Shown: one piece after another, positions 12,201 to 24,700 of the stretch
Layout: every line of letters starts with the position of its first letter
Numbering within the stretch: position 1 is the stretch's first letter
Source: Lepidurus packardi
Taxonomy: Eukaryota; Arthropoda; Branchiopoda; Notostraca; Triopsidae
DNA: 64,000 nucleotides
Assembly (NCBI GenBank): GCA_023053545.1
Contig: JAKZAN010000006.1
Location: forward strand, 6,763,001-6,827,000
Reading direction: 5' to 3'
Made by a program: the position numbers and the translations under genes
The notes under the pieces: model-generated
Told to the model about the DNA's origin: nothing
What the model saw: only the letters and a program-made list of their open reading frames with translations
Databases searched by the model: none

Positions 12201-15200
12201 ACTAAATTAGCCGCAAAAGCAAAAAATCTGGCCTCGAAGTTTCCTGATCAACAGTAAGTAACTATTCAATTTCTGCTTTTAGTATTTTCTTATTATCTTT
12301 TTTAGGTTGTTCCAAGTATTTCAGGTTTGGTTGGAGGATACTAGACTAATCGAACCCAATTTGTATATACCCGCTTTGTCTGCAAAGTATGCGCCCGAGC
12401 TTCTTCTCTGTATTGACAGTCAGGTAAAAACTTTTTATTTTCCAAGAATTAGAAAATATGATATAGATATAAAATAAATAAATAAAATATGAATTATTTG
12501 CTTAGCAATTGTGGTGGGAGCACGTGAATTGGTCAGCTGTCCAAAAAGAGAGAAGTCAGTTATGCAACATCTGGCCTAAAGAGAAATTTGCAGCTTCTTC
12601 ACAACCTCCTCGCGTAGTTTCGCCTTCGGAGAAGATTTTGCTAAGATTACAAGGTTATCCGCATCCGTTGGCTCTATCGTCGTATCCTAAGGCCTGTCCA
12701 ATCTTGCGACCAATTAGCTACAACTTGCTCACAAATGTCAAGCACTTGGAAGGGTTCCTAGAGCCCCAATTGTCACCAATTATCGGTGTCTCAATGTACT
12801 TTTTTTTTCTGCGTTTAAGGCTTTGAACTTAACACCTTTATTGTAGCGATTTTTGCGAGGCTGTCAATGCATTAACAGCGCTGGATTGTGGTTATTTCGA
12901 GTTGCTGCCTGAAGAATGGATTTGCGTCCAAACCAGCATAGTAAAGAGGGTGGCTTGTTCAAATGGCAACGTCCACGATAAAAACAAATCCGTATTTCCT
13001 TGTCTAGGATTGGCTGTCATTCCGTTACAGGTAATGAACTTTTACTGAATTTGAATTTTTATGAATTCTTTTTTATTATTTTTTTTATTTGGATTTTTTT
13101 ATTTTTTGCTTTTACTGAACTTACTTATTTTTACTGAACTTGCTTACTATTTTTTTTTTTAAATTACATGAAAGTTTGCATGTGAGAAGCGACAAGATGG
13201 CATTAGTCAGCGAATCACTCAAAATCGTGACGAGCAAAAGAACGTCATTAGAAAAATGCTGCAACCTCCATGCGACCGATATGTGATTGCTGCAATGGTC
13301 CTGCAATGCATCGTAAGGTGCGTATGTTCCAATGATTTAGCTTAAGTCGCACTGTAAATTCCGTTTGCTAAAACCGTTACGTTTAGGGAATTGGAAAGGC
13401 GGAGCTCAGAGCAAGGTGTACAGCAAGCGGGATCACTTCTGTTTTACCGCCTTATTGGTACTGTTACCGAAGAAACGTATTTTTATCCTCCTTCGAAACA
13501 ACTTTTGTCTTCAGCGTTAGAAACATTGGGTCACGTATGTTTAAAGTTCTTATGGAAGTTTTTTATTTAAAGTTTTCAAATGGCTCTCTTTATTAGACCT
13601 TTATCGCTGGCCATCCCAAAGAGTGTGCTGAATTACTTTCTCTAATGCAAGCCAACCCACAGCTGGCTGGAGTTTTGGCACCTCATTTTTCACCGCAAGC
13701 CAGCGTGGATGGATTTGGAGAAACGGCAGCTTTTGTGGAAGCTTACAGATTGGTGGCTTCCATGGGACGGGCACAGATCGACCTCCAATTTGTGCTTCTA
13801 ACAAAAGTAAACACTTTATGGAAAGAAAAAGAAAACGGTTTTGTTTACATAAAGTGTACACTTTATGTGTAAACAAAAGTAAACACTTTCAAATCAACTT
13901 TTTAGAAATTCTGGGTTGCAATAAGTTATATTCTCTTTTGATTTTTAGTTCGATGTTGCGTCGTGGCTTCATAGCAAATTCTGTACTTCTTCAGATCGCG
14001 TGAAACTGTTACATTTTATCATAAGAGCCATTTCGGGATTAGGATTGGATCCAGATCCTGATTTTCACGCATTACATGAAGTAAATACGGATTGCGCTTT
14101 CTTTACAAGTTCTTTTTGTTTATTATTCCTTAATTTTGCTAGTTATATCGGCGCCACCTGAGATCACTTCTACTCTTCAATTTTCCTGAGCAGTATTTTA
14201 CTGTGCTAACCCACGCACTCAAAGCGAGCAGTAGTCAAAGCTTGTGTCCCATTGTGTGGTATGACATCTTAAATGCTACTGGTCATGGATTGGAGTTGAC
14301 TGAAGACACGCAATGGGAGCAAGTTCACGGGCAGTTGGTAAGGGCTGCGCCAGAAGCAGCTAGTCATGACGTAAAACTGGTAACAAATCACTAACACAAT
14401 TCGTCTCTAATTTTGTCCTATTAAAAATACTAATTTCCTAGTGGTTGGAAACTCTGCATGTCTTATCCGTGCATTTTTGCTCGGAAAGATCCTTGTATGG
14501 CTTGTATGGGCTCTACCCGAAATACCGACCGTACGTACCGGCTTTGGCTGCGATTTTAGCATGGGCCTGCCATGCCTTTGTGTGTACTGCTGTAGCACAA
14601 GATCGAGGGACCAATTCCAACTTACGTAAGTAACATATAAGTTCTTTTTTATCAAAAATACAGCATGTGTTTCTGTTCAGTACTAGAAAAGCTATGGCTA
14701 AACGTAAGAGACTTGTTTTCGCCATGGATAATGCCATATTCGCAGCAAGAAGTGAGGACTTCGTGTGCTGCATGGATTCAGGAACTATCGAATGACAGGC
14801 GACTATTGTTACCGTGGATTCAATCTGACACAAATGTTGCGACTACAATTCTGAAAGCCTTTGAAGCTTCAGCTGCTTTCCTACACTCGATTTTGCCAGG
14901 TACCGGCTCCATAGTCGTATTTTGTGTTTGTTTGTTTAATCCTACGATCCCTTAGCAAACCGGAATGTCTTGACTCACGTGTGGAACTTGTATACACAAG
15001 CCTTCTGCTTCACTGCAGTGAAAAGCCACATCCTAGCTCCAGTACATACAGCTCTTTTGAGTCTACCTTGGTCGGATTTTTACCCTTCGCTCGGTGATAT
15101 GGAGGGTATGAGCCACGTATGCAGCCAGTACTTGCCAGATCAGCATGGTTTCATAGCCCATATTTTACCTCGTGTTGCGTGGGCCAGTGTCCAGCAATCT

Positions 15201-17078
15201 CTAACGCATCATGGACCAAGTTATGACCGAAAGTTTTTGTCCAAGTTTCTGGGAGCACTTCTGCAATCTGTTGTTCGCATGTCAGCGGAGCCCACTGCAA
15301 GACAAGTGCGATTTGGCCACTTTTATTTAGCAGGAACTCGGGTTTAATTGAGAACTTAATAGGGAGATGATTTTTGGCGTTTGTTGGTTGAAGCTACCAC
15401 TTTTCCATGGTCCTTCTTGCAAGTTGATGGCTGTGAAGAAGTTTGGCAGTGGTGTATCCTTTCTTTGGAACCTAGGACAGCTTTGTGGGGGTGTTTGAAA
15501 AGTAAAGTGTCCCACAAAGTCTTAGAAGATGTACACCGAGTTGATATGGCTGTTTATGGGTAAAATTGCCGTTGTTTGTTTATTACTTTTACCTTTTTTT
15601 TACATTCTCGTATTTATATTTTATCTTGTTTTATTTCAGTTTTACTTTTTAAAAAAACTTACAAACCAGTGTGAGCGTAGCTCTTGGCTGGCAAATTTAT
15701 TAAAAAGACATTAAAAGAAAGCACTTACATAATTGAAATGTGAAAAACTATTTACAAGAGGGCCGTTTCTAGTAGACTAAAACATGGCCCTTATGTTTTA
15801 CTTTTGTTTTATTTTTTTCTCATATTTATGTTTTTTGTTTACGTTATTATTATTATTATTTTTAGATTGCTGAAAGCTGCGTCTGGTTTTGCAGTACATT
15901 CGGTGGGGCATCATAGCGACGGTCTGCAAAAAGGCAGATTGTATATCAAAGGCTGGGTGCGACTTTTTCAAACGTGCTTTTCGCGCCATAAGTTGCTTAT
16001 GACCAAACCGGATGTCATCCAAGAATCTGTTGTGAGTGCTCTGCAAGAATACGACGAATTGGGAGCTGCAAATTCCCACTTTGTAGAGGCCTACTTTAAG
16101 GAGCTTATCCAGCTCCTAAAGTCTGGAAATGGATTGGGAGAAGCGTGCACTAAGGCTTTTCAAGACTGGATCAAAAGCAGAAAGCCTTCACACGTTGTTG
16201 ATTACATTCGCATACTTCATCGACTGGATTGGCCACCTGCATTGATGGGGAATGTGGCGAACATTATGGAAAGTCTCCTAGAAAGTTACTTCAAGTCATC
16301 GCAAGAGCATTCTCAGCCCAAGTGGTCTGTAATGGATACGTGCATTACGTACGTGAATTCATCTTTGCTCCAAGCGGCCGTCCATCAATCGCTTTTGTTA
16401 ACTTTCGTTGCCCTTTTGCGAGAAAAGACGCGGAATGCTCAAGGTTGCCAGGAGCATTTGGACTTGGCGGCACTGATCGTTAACGCGTGCAAAGCAATGA
16501 AGACAAGGTAATATTACGTCGGAGCTTTCAGATTTCTAGTAATGTGTATATTTGACCTCCTAGGAATTGCGGAGAACCAAAGCTTATTCTGGTGTGGACG
16601 TTGTTGCTGACTATCCTGTCAAAAACTGGCTCTTGGGATATCGAGATGCTGCAAAAAGCCCAAATCAGCCAAATCGTCAAATCGGCATCAGAATGCCTAT
16701 CGGCTTTACGAGACGAAAGTCAGGGATGGAAATTTTTAGGTCTTTTGGCGCGAAACTCTTTCCTGTCGGATAAGGGCAAGCTGATGACGCTTATTATTGG
16801 TTACTTACTAGAATGGGTTACAAAGTAAGGTCGCTACGAACGCAAAGAATACCGTGTGTTTAACCTTTGGTGTTAGGAATGATAATTTGGAAACAAAGCA
16901 GGCGATATCGGAAAAGTTTGAAGCCTTGAAGAATTGCAAACCGTACATGGAGCATTCCGCATACGTGGACTCGATTGTTTGCACTCTACGCAGTGAATCG
17001 GTACCGGGTACATTTTCTGTTCTATCTCGTATATTGGCGGCCTTATATTCAGAAAATTATATGGTGATAATATTGTAA
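6280..17078 (+). CDS. EPG5: Ectopic P granules protein 5 (EPG5), autophagosome-lysosome tether
   Basis: EPG5 is a Rab7 effector that tethers autophagosomes to late endosomes/lysosomes and promotes SNARE-driven fusion. The start MAEAVKPKRKPKSK matches the vertebrate N-terminus. Twenty-two exons: 6280-6321, 6679-8979, 9038-9178, 9808-10388, 10447-10768, 11726-11944, 12009-12253, 12306-12423, 12506-12795, 12847-13030, 13175-13317, 13387-13534, 13597-13806, 13949-14080, 14143-14379, 14442-14625, 14681-14899, 14956-15305, 15363-15559, 15866-16507, 16564-16824, 16877-17078. They total 7368 nt, giving 2455 aa (human 2579). Other recognised parts are IGYVNSSTRELASKGARELL and YLFKELPMCLWQ. Most of the protein is predicted helical. 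A possible LC3-interacting motif (FVWL followed by acidic residues) lies near residue 525 (inference). Introns 3 and 5 carry transposon relics; both are intact in splicing logic. Confidence 0.95.
9219..9750. mobile_element. Non-autonomous DNA transposon (MITE-like) in EPG5 intron 3
   Basis: GGCTTCCGTATACCTTAGCT at the left and AGCTAAGGTATACGGGAACC at the right are reverse complements at 18 of 20 positions and bracket about 530 bp without coding capacity. The left end follows TTAA while the right is followed by TGAA, so a TTAA target site is possible but not proven. The superfamily is unassigned. The intron is 629 bp against 50-60 bp for many others here, which fits an insertion. Confidence 0.65.
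10802..11687 (+). mobile_element. Tigger/pogo-like transposon relic in EPG5 intron 5
   Basis: The ends CTGTAGATGCCGCTTATTGTGATC and the reverse complement of GATCACAATAAGCGGCATCTACTG form clear terminal inverted repeats. The left end follows TA, the usual Tc1/mariner-pogo target; on the right TA is not kept. The interior reads as the N-terminal transposase helix-turn-helix (KEKLWLIETYDKL, then DLSQREAALWL, IPQSSIQIIEKLL), like CENP-B/pogo domains. At about 890 bp the catalytic DDE part is absent, so this is an internally deleted, non-autonomous copy. A diverged sister lies at 62615-63484. Confidence 0.75.
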
Positions 17079-17324
17079 GCTAGTCCTTAGAATTAGCTCG
17101 CATAGTTCTGGAGTGAACTTATTTTTTTAAATGGAAACAAATCTGAAAATTCTAAGCATCTGCATCAGTTATACATTTTAAATCAAGAGATCAAATTTTA
17201 TGCATGGGAAATTAATAAAAAGCTAAAGTCTCAAAAAATGTCAATGACTTTCGCATATTATCTACAAAAACCCTGAAATCTTTGGTAATAACTACTTTCA
17301 GGGTTTTGATTGTATCTTTGTATA

Positions 17325-17540
17325 TAGTGTAGACCACTCCACAGTATATAGGTTTAAACATTGACAAAACGGGGGACTGGCGGTCTTTCTCTCGTGTACT
17401 CTGGGGGAGTTTTGGACTGCCACAAAATCCGACCTACATTGCGCTTTGTAAACCATCGTTACCTTTTTTGGACTATTTTACTTTAATATACTCTTGGGAC
17501 TGAGAAAGTCGGTCCAAAATCTTTCGAAAAACCGTAACAA
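17325..17540. repeat. Dispersed repeat, copy 1
   Basis: Shares GTAGACCACTC, CTTTCTCT-GTGTACTCT, TTTTGGACTG, TAAACCATCGTTACCTTTT and CTTGGGACTGAGAAA-TCGGTCC with 21060-21300, in the same order for most parts. A third short match (CACAGTATATAGGTTTA) occurs near 19917. The family is unknown; no terminal repeats were defined. Confidence 0.6.
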
Positions 17541-17671
17541 TTAATACAAGGCCATAGGCGGACCGTCATATTTTTATATATCGAACAAAAGATTTGTGCT
17601 ACCTCCGTACACCATACCAGCTTTGTCCATATGTCATTTATAGATGTGTCAACGAGTACTAAATATTAGCC

Positions 17672-17741
17672 AATGACCGCGTGGATAACACGCATGACTG
17701 GGGACCAAGAGGTCCTCGGTTTGATTCCCGGTCGAGGCACT
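17672..17741 (+). repeat. tRNA-like sequence, probable SINE head
   Basis: GACCGCGTGGATAACACGC resembles the box A/D-arm region and GGTTTGATTCC fits the box B consensus of RNA polymerase III promoters, with GGTCGAGGCA after it. The 5' half of an acceptor stem complementary to GTCGAGGC is missing, so this is not a normal tRNA gene. A tRNA-Arg-derived SINE is the simplest reading. Confidence 0.45.
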
Positions 17742-18783
17742 TTATTTCGTCGAATAAAACGAAATATTAAATGGCTCCCTTTCTCTGTACTTTATGCCTT
17801 GCCGGCAAGGTTCCTATTACTGATGTTCGAAAATGTGAAGCCTCGGCATCACGAGCTCGAATGTCAAGATAGGAAACAGCAGGGGAGTTGGCAAAAGGGA
17901 AAAGGGGCGAGGTTCTCCATTTTTCACGATTTTTGAAGGGGACCCCCTTGATACAGCATTATTCCTTATGGAGGAAAGCCCTAAAAACGCTTTTCCAGCT
18001 CGAAAAGAGACCACGCCCACTTTTTGGCCCAATCCACCAATAGAATTCGTCTTTTTCTAGAGGCCACACCCCTTTTCACTGATTTTTTTTTTAAATCACG
18101 CAAAAATTTTCAAATTTTCGTTTTTATTTAAAAACTTACAAATCGTACAATAAAACGGGGCATTTTTAGTGATTAGATTTTACAAATAACGTTTTGGGCA
18201 CAAAAAATAAGCAACTAATGAATTCCGGAGGGATTCCGCCAATTTCTTACGTAATTCGCGAACGGCGAATTTTAAGCCTGACTTGCATATAACTACCAAA
18301 TTCAAAGCCAGAAGATCCACTGGTTCGTCAAAGCAGCAAGGAATCTAATATAGGGTCATTCATTAGGCTTTTCTTCTTTCTGTATATACCCAAACCAGAA
18401 AGCCACTAACATTTGACAGCACCTAAGATACATACATTTGGTCTGAAATTAATTTTTCTGCAGTTTTCTTATATGTCTGCAAACAGTTTTATTACAAGGA
18501 GATTGGTGCAATTCTTCAGCATTTGGCACAAATTCTTACAACGTTAAAACGGCACAATCCAATAACCACAATCTTGGTCGTGGTATACAATCTAGGTCGT
18601 AGACACAAGAAGGATTTGACATAATGATGCAGATTTCTAACCCTCTCAGGAGCCAACGGCATATAACGTTGAACAAATCTCTACTCATTGGCTAATCACA
18701 CAGAGATTCAAAAATGTTTTAAGCCGTATTAATAATTACGTCACAAGCTCGACAAGCCGCGACGTACGGAGGGCGGACCTATT

Positions 18784-19084
18784 CAGGGGCGTCGCGAGGG
18801 GGTTTCCATTGGGGGGGTGGAGACCTTAGTTTTACCGACTGTAGTTGACGATTTTACCGACTGTATTATAGTTTCTATCTTATATTTTCTATCGACTATT
18901 AAAGATTTAAACAGTTATTATCGTAGTTATTTCCTTTAATTTTTCGAGATTTATTGAATAATACTCGTTTTATTTTCATTTTCCGAATTTTACCGACGGC
19001 GACCCAAATTTTACCGAATCGGTTTTTGGCCAATTATTGGGGGGGTGGTGCACCCCCCCAAACCCCCCCCTCGCGACGCCCCTG
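18784..19084. mobile_element. hAT-type MITE (301 bp) with 8-bp target duplication
   Basis: The ends CAGGGGCGTCGCGAGGGG and CCCCTCGCGACGCCCCTG are perfect inverted repeats. Both sides are flanked by GACCTATT (18776-18783 and 19085-19092), an exact 8-bp target-site duplication typical of hAT transposition. The interior is non-coding and contains two runs of G near the ends. The perfect duplication suggests fairly recent insertion. Confidence 0.93.
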
Positions 19085-19149
19085 GACCTATTATATTACT
19101 TTCATTATTACGGATCTATAAATTTATGTTGAATTGTTAAAGAATCAAA

Positions 19150-20165
19150 ATACCTTTTAAACCATCTTTTCGAAATCACATGCATAACTCCCCCACGTGG
19201 TACGCCATGCTTTCGCTCAGCTTCGTGAGCATTCAGGTAAACACAATTAAGGCTAGGCGAAGCATTAAGGATGTCGTTCCTAAGAAAAAACTAATAATAA
19301 GAATAATAATTGCAACCTGGAGCTAAGAAAGATGATAAAGAATAACCACAGCGGCATCTTGTTTGGGCTTACCCAGACTAAATTTAGCAAAATCGTCTGT
19401 TTCAAACGTAAGGAAACGTCCACATACCCAAACATTTGAGATGAAACTTACCATTCAAAACAAGCCCAAACTCCAAAAACTGAGCTAAATTAATACTTGT
19501 GTATCAAGAGGAATGTTGTGCTTAACGAAAAATAGATTAAGATGTCCAAATTTAGCTTAAAAACACAACTATCCTAAAACTTAATCACGACAACAGGCTC
19601 TGTAACTCAATCCAGCACGTTCGGCTGCACACACGCGACTGAGGCGAGGAGATAAATTTTAAACAATATATCCCAAATCCATGACTCTCCCAATTGGTAC
19701 GTTATGTTTTCACTTAACTTTATTTGGACAACAGGCAAACACAAGACTAGTGGGCGAAGAATTGAGGGTGCCTCTCCTAAGGAAAGAAAAATCGCGAAGT
19801 GGAGCAGAAAACTACGACAAAGAATAACACCAGCGGCATCTTGCTTGAACTTACCCAGCCTAAATGTAACATAATCGTCCGTTTTAAACGTATTAAAATG
19901 TCAACACGAACAAACCACAGTATATAGGTTTAGACATCCAAAGGTAAACTTTTATACTGCGGCCTAAACGTTTGAAACATCGCACTCGAACTCCACACAC
20001 GAAGCTAAACTAATGCTTTTGGGTCAACAGGAATTGTATGTGTAAATATAAACAGAGTAAAATTAACTTACCTTAAAAACAGAACTGTCCCAAAAAGTTA
20101 GTCATGCCGACAGTCCATCCACATCCATCACGTTCGGTTGTGCGAACGCGACTGCGAGGCGAGGC
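19150..20165. repeat. Diverged tandem duplication, two units of about 500 bp
   Basis: Unit 1 (about 19150-19648) and unit 2 (about 19649-20165) share, in order, GGTACG-TATG-TTTCRCT, AGGYAAACACAA, AAAGAATAAC...CAGCGGCATCTTG, CTTACCCAG-CTAAAT, AATCGTC-GTTT-AAACGTA and CACGTTCGG-TG...CGCGACTG-GGCGAGG. Identity is roughly 65-75% by eye. There are no ORFs. It may be an old local duplication or two units of a satellite-like array. Confidence 0.75.
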
Positions 20166-20263
20166 TGCAAGCTGGGCGAACCGCCCCTTGCGTTTTTCAG
20201 TGACGCGCGCTATTCAAATCCAATGGAACTCTCAAATACAATTTCTATTTTTAAGGTTTACCT

Positions 20264-20437
20264 CAGGGTTTCTCAAACTTTTTCGTTCGCGACACCCTTC
20301 GAAACACATCCCCAGCTTGTGCGGCGCCCCTTAGAACATAGGCCTATGTAATTGCTGCATCTATGAAATCATAGGAATCTTTCGCGGCGCCCCTGAAAGC
20401 CTACCGCGACGCACCAGGGCGGCACTGAGAAACGCTG
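20264..20437. mobile_element. Short hAT-type MITE (174 bp) with 8-bp target duplication
   Basis: The left end CAGGGTTTCTCAAACTTTTT and right end reverse complement CAGCGTTTCTCAGTGCC match the widespread hAT pattern CAGNGTTTCTCA. Flanks on both sides read GTTTACCT (20256-20263 and 20438-20445), an exact 8-bp duplication. The interior contains repeated GCGGCGCCCC blocks. No coding capacity. Confidence 0.93.
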
Positions 20438-20512
20438 GTTTACCTTATAGAAACAGGCTTATACAAATTAGTCAGCATAATACAGATAGATTAGAGGTAA
20501 AAGTTTGGGCAG

Positions 20513-20905
20513 CGCGACACAAGAACTACTCGATAGAATGACTACGGTGTAGCCTACACAAGGACTACGGATCCCGACTTAAGGACTGCGAACCCCGACT
20601 TCAGGACTACGAACCCCGACTTAAGGACTAGGTTAGCTTAAATTAGAACTAGGTTACGCTAATTTTGTGTCTCAGTTAGGTTAGGACCAGGTTAGGTTAG
20701 AGGTTAAGTCGGAGTTCGTAGTCCTTGTGCCGTAATTTTTAGTACGGCTGAGGCACCTTTTAATCTCGTTGGCGCTTAACCAATGAACAGAGACTTTTTG
20801 AACTCAAAATGCTACTGGTCCCTTGGAAGATTAAGAAACTATAGTCCTTGTGACTGGGTCCGTATTCCTTGTGTCGGGGTTTGTGGTCCTTGTGTCTACG
20901 TTCCA
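20513..20905. repeat. Element with inverted CACAAGGACTAC / GTCCTTGTG units
   Basis: The left part has several tandem copies of a roughly 21-bp unit (GGACTACGAACCCCGACTTAA variants, about 20555-20632). The right part carries the same unit in reverse orientation (GTCGGAGTTCGTAGTCCTTGTG and GTCGGGGTTTGTGGTCCTTG). The ends GACACAAG and CTTGTGTC are complementary. The middle has short TTAGG-like stretches. It is probably a non-autonomous DNA transposon of unknown family. Confidence 0.6.
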
Positions 20906-21059
20906 AACTTTCTACTTTCTCGGTCTCAGTAGGTTCAGTGGGGGCGAAGGAGCATTAGGTAAGGATAGATGAACAGACTTAACTACGCCGCCGCAAATAG
21001 GCATTCATAATGAAATAGAAAATAGGGTTCGGAAAGAGAACAAAACCTTCACAATACGG

Positions 21060-21300
21060 GGGGCTTGGCGACCTTTCTCTTGGGTATTCTAGGGAGCTTT
21101 GGACTGACGTAAGATCCGCGCTATAAACCATCGTTACCTTTTCTAAGCTGTACTGGGAGGTTTGAGAATATACCCTTTCATATTCTGTCCTTTTACCTGA
21201 ATCTATTCTTGGGACTGAGAAAATCGGTCCAAAATCCTTACGTGGGAAGACACACTTACTATTCTCCTGTAAAATGTACACTGTGGTGTAGACCACTCAT
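21060..21300. repeat. Dispersed repeat, copy 2
   Basis: Matches the repeat at 17325-17540 (ACCTTTCTCTTGGGTATTCT, TAAACCATCGTTACCTTTTC, CTTGGGACTGAGAAAATCGG, GTGTAGACCACTC). It begins with a short GGGGGG-like run and ends near AAATGTACACTGTGGTGTAG. Non-coding. Confidence 0.6.
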
Positions 21301-21707
21301 TCCACCAACTATCTCGGATTCGCCATAGGCCAAACGAAACAGCAATTGAAGAAAAATACCTTATAAACTTTGGTAAAACATAACCTGCCACGCTTGGACA
21401 CTGACAGGGTGTTCACTCCCTGATCACAGCTAACAAAAAAAAAACACAGCTAAAACACGTCTAATTCACAAAAGAACCAGGAAAATGATCCACACGGACA
21501 CGGTTCTTTTTAAAACAATAATTTTAATACGGATCTAATTTCATTGGATAGTTTCTCCTTCTTGTAGGAGAAAATACAAATTTCTTTATAATGTTACAGC
21601 TAATAAACCGGGAGGGTAAGAAAACCTTAACTACCTAAAAAAAGATTTAATAACACAAATACTGAGAATGTTTAATATTACTCGAAAAAAGGTTGCATAG
21701 CGGTAGT

Positions 21708-24700
21708 TTAATTTCCCTGTTGTTGCTTCTTTTTTTCTTCAAGCCAGCTTCGCACTTCCTTACGCAACTCTTCGTCAGGAATAACTTGATCCATAGTTAG
21801 GGGGGAGCGGTTAAACGGATCGGTCTGATCACTCAGCAAATGCCTTGAAAGATATATATTAATTTGACAGTTTTCTCCCACTTTGCTACGGAACCATACC
21901 GCGCTATCGTCGAACGATTAACCACGACTTTCGAAGACGGAAGAATTACGGGATCTAACATGAGGACTGACAATATGGGATCGAGAAACTCCGTGGGCGC
22001 TTCGGCGGCCAATTCTTCGTCATTCTTTGATTGGGTTTCTGCAATTTTGACTTTTTCTGCCACTGTACGCAAGTCCGCAATTAACGCACCTTGTCCAATA
22101 CGACCTGTGTTGAAAAAAAATATATGAAATAATTGAAGGTTACGATTGCACAGTATCACTTTAGCGTACTTAAGACATCTTCTGCCTGCACAAATAATTC
22201 CGGATTATAAGAGCGACCATCTTGGGATACAGCAAAGCAAAAGTTTTCGTGGGAGCCCAAGTGCTGGTAAATCCAGCAAATGTGGGTAACAACTTCCGCT
22301 GGCTTAAATTCATATTCTTTTAAGTCCTTAACCTATTAATTAGCCAAAAATTATCCCTGAGCTAATACGCATTCTGATTGCTGAAAAACCTTTAGATTTC
22401 TTTTCTTTGGACCAACAAGGTGCAGCAGGAAATAATTCAGCATGGAGGCTACTCTGTCTACAAGAGTAGGGTGCACAAAAATTGATTGGATCTCAGACGT
22501 CAGGAGATTCAACATCTTAATGGTTTCCCTGCCCATTACATTGTGGAAACGAGCGAGGAGTCCCATATGTTGAAAAGTCCCTTCTCTTTGCTGTCGTTGA
22601 GTCGGGGGAACTGACGCCCATTCTCCTTCACCTCTGTTCAGGAAACGATTAACACTTCTGCACAAAACTAAGACGAATTACCTTATTAGCTGTTCTTCCC
22701 TGATTTTTGACATGTACGACAAGCCTTCGTCCAACAGGTAAATTGCATCGTTAATCAGCAGGTTAATAAATCTCAGAAATAGTGGAGGGTGAACATCTTC
22801 CATTAGTTCTTCGGCCTTTACAGACAACAATCTAACACGGAAAAGGAACTTATTAGTTTCAGGATAAGCTAATTAGTTTTAGTTAATTAAGGCTACGGTG
22901 TAGTGGAACCCCTTATGGCGCTACAGCATGGCTAATTTTGATTCGAACGTTGTAATTCTATCTGCGATATAATGAAATTGTATTGTGACAGTAACGTAGA
23001 GGATGTAGAAGTCTTTTAAACTAAGTTAATATTTTTAATACCTTTTTGTGTAAAATCTTTCATAAGTCTTACATACTTTTATAAGTCAAGAAAATGTTTA
23101 GTAAATCATATATCAAAATTGTACAAACTTAGGTGAGTAGGTCTTACTATTAGGACATTTAAAAAAAGAATCTTTCAATTATCTCTTTCTGTTAATTTCT
23201 TGTTAAAAATTTATGAAATTACATTGACAACGAGTACGACATCAGTGCCCTCTTCTGTCCAACTACTTGCAGTACACCGTGGCCTTAATCAAAGTAGTTT
23301 TACTTGAACTGCTCGCGGTGTTGCTCCGTATTCCACAGATATTCCATTACAGTATACATGGGTCTGCGGTAATTGAACTTTTGCTCGAAAGCCACACCTT
23401 GTCCGGTCATTTCAATGCTGACGAAAACGTTAAGCAACGTTGGTACCATCTATTGGATCCATTAAAATTCATAGTAAACTCATAAATAAATTTTATTCAC
23501 CTTGTTTGCGTATGGATGGTCCGTAAAAACTTTCTCGCGATAGTATGTGCTTGCCATCAGTGAATTCTTCTGCTCATCTTCAGGGACCTTAAGGCTTTCC
23601 ATACTCTCCGCCAAACGCGCCCGTAGATGCGGATTTTTGGCACGGTCCGTAGACCCCATATACGTTAGAATAAGCGTCATCCAATCATTGATGTGATCTC
23701 CTACACTTTCTAGTGTAAAAGGATGAAACCGGCGGCAAAACAGCAAAAAGTCTGACACATTGGTCAGCAGGAACTCAGGTACGCAAGGGAGTTTATCTCC
23801 GACAACATCATTGAGCTTGACCACCCCAAAATCTGCCGATTCCTGTCCAACTCCTACCATGCATAGCCACCGTGAAGACGCGACATGAAATTTTGACATT
23901 CTTTCCAAGTACTGGGGCTGTGTCATAACCGCTTTTAAGGAAAGATACAAGGTCATAGCATGTTCCATGCGCTCTTGAACGGATTGCATGGCTTCACTCC
24001 TGTGGGCACCTTGGTTATGCATATCTTGATAAACTCGCTGTAGTTTATTTAAATCTTGGCTGAGCTGAACCAATCTATCATGGCCAACCCTGAAACTCAA
24101 ATCGAGACTCCGATGAGCCATGAAAAAGACTTCGGTTAAAAAAGTAAACGGGGATGAACACGGGCGGTTTTCTGCTGGACACAAGCCCGTTTCCTTATCT
24201 AAACCAGGTAAGTGAACGCCTTTGTCCTGGTCCTCTTTGCTACCGATTGAAGAATATGCGCAGTATGTTGGATCGACCTTGCGCAAGTTTTTATCCAAAG
24301 TTGAAGGTTCGGCTAGATGAAGTATAACATTGCTCAAATTGAACATGAAACTGTCGGAAGCGAAATTGGCTCTCACGATCCCAGGCATTTGGTAACTCAT
24401 TTTGCCTCTTCCAGTGTTAGCATGCAAAGCTTGCCCCGTCCATCTCAACATCAGATGCTTAACTGTCGGGGAAACTTTCAGCAATGCATAAATGGTGCTA
24501 TATAGACTGTATTGAAGGTTATGTAACGCTGTCCATACTCTCCCTTCGACAGCACTGTGCACCGAGGCTGGCTGCGATGAAGGTTTGTCAAAGAAGTCGT
24601 ACGGGCCTTGGCTGGCTACCGGAATGCAGGAAAAGGAAAAGTATGTCCCCAGAATGGTATTCTGAAAGGCTTGTCCTTGAGCTGTCGAGGGTGGCGTATT

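Larger units (their letters stand above)
17079..21707. other. Repeat-rich intergenic block between EPG5 and UBE4A
   Basis: 4.6 kb with no convincing exon. It contains the tRNA-like repeat, two hAT-type elements, a tandem duplication, a pair of dispersed repeat copies (17325-17540 and 21060-21300) and a G/C-rich repeat with inverted ends (20513-20905). This is the main accessory region of the window. EPG5 and UBE4A are convergent here, so no promoter is expected. Confidence 0.7.

Noticed and set aside
17672-17741. A functional tRNA gene
   Set aside because: Box B is good but the 5' acceptor strand is missing and the T-stem does not pair well.
20670-20720. TTAGG-like words suggesting an interstitial telomere repeat
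   Set aside because: Only a few imperfect copies (GTTAGGTTAGG) inside a palindromic element; not an array.
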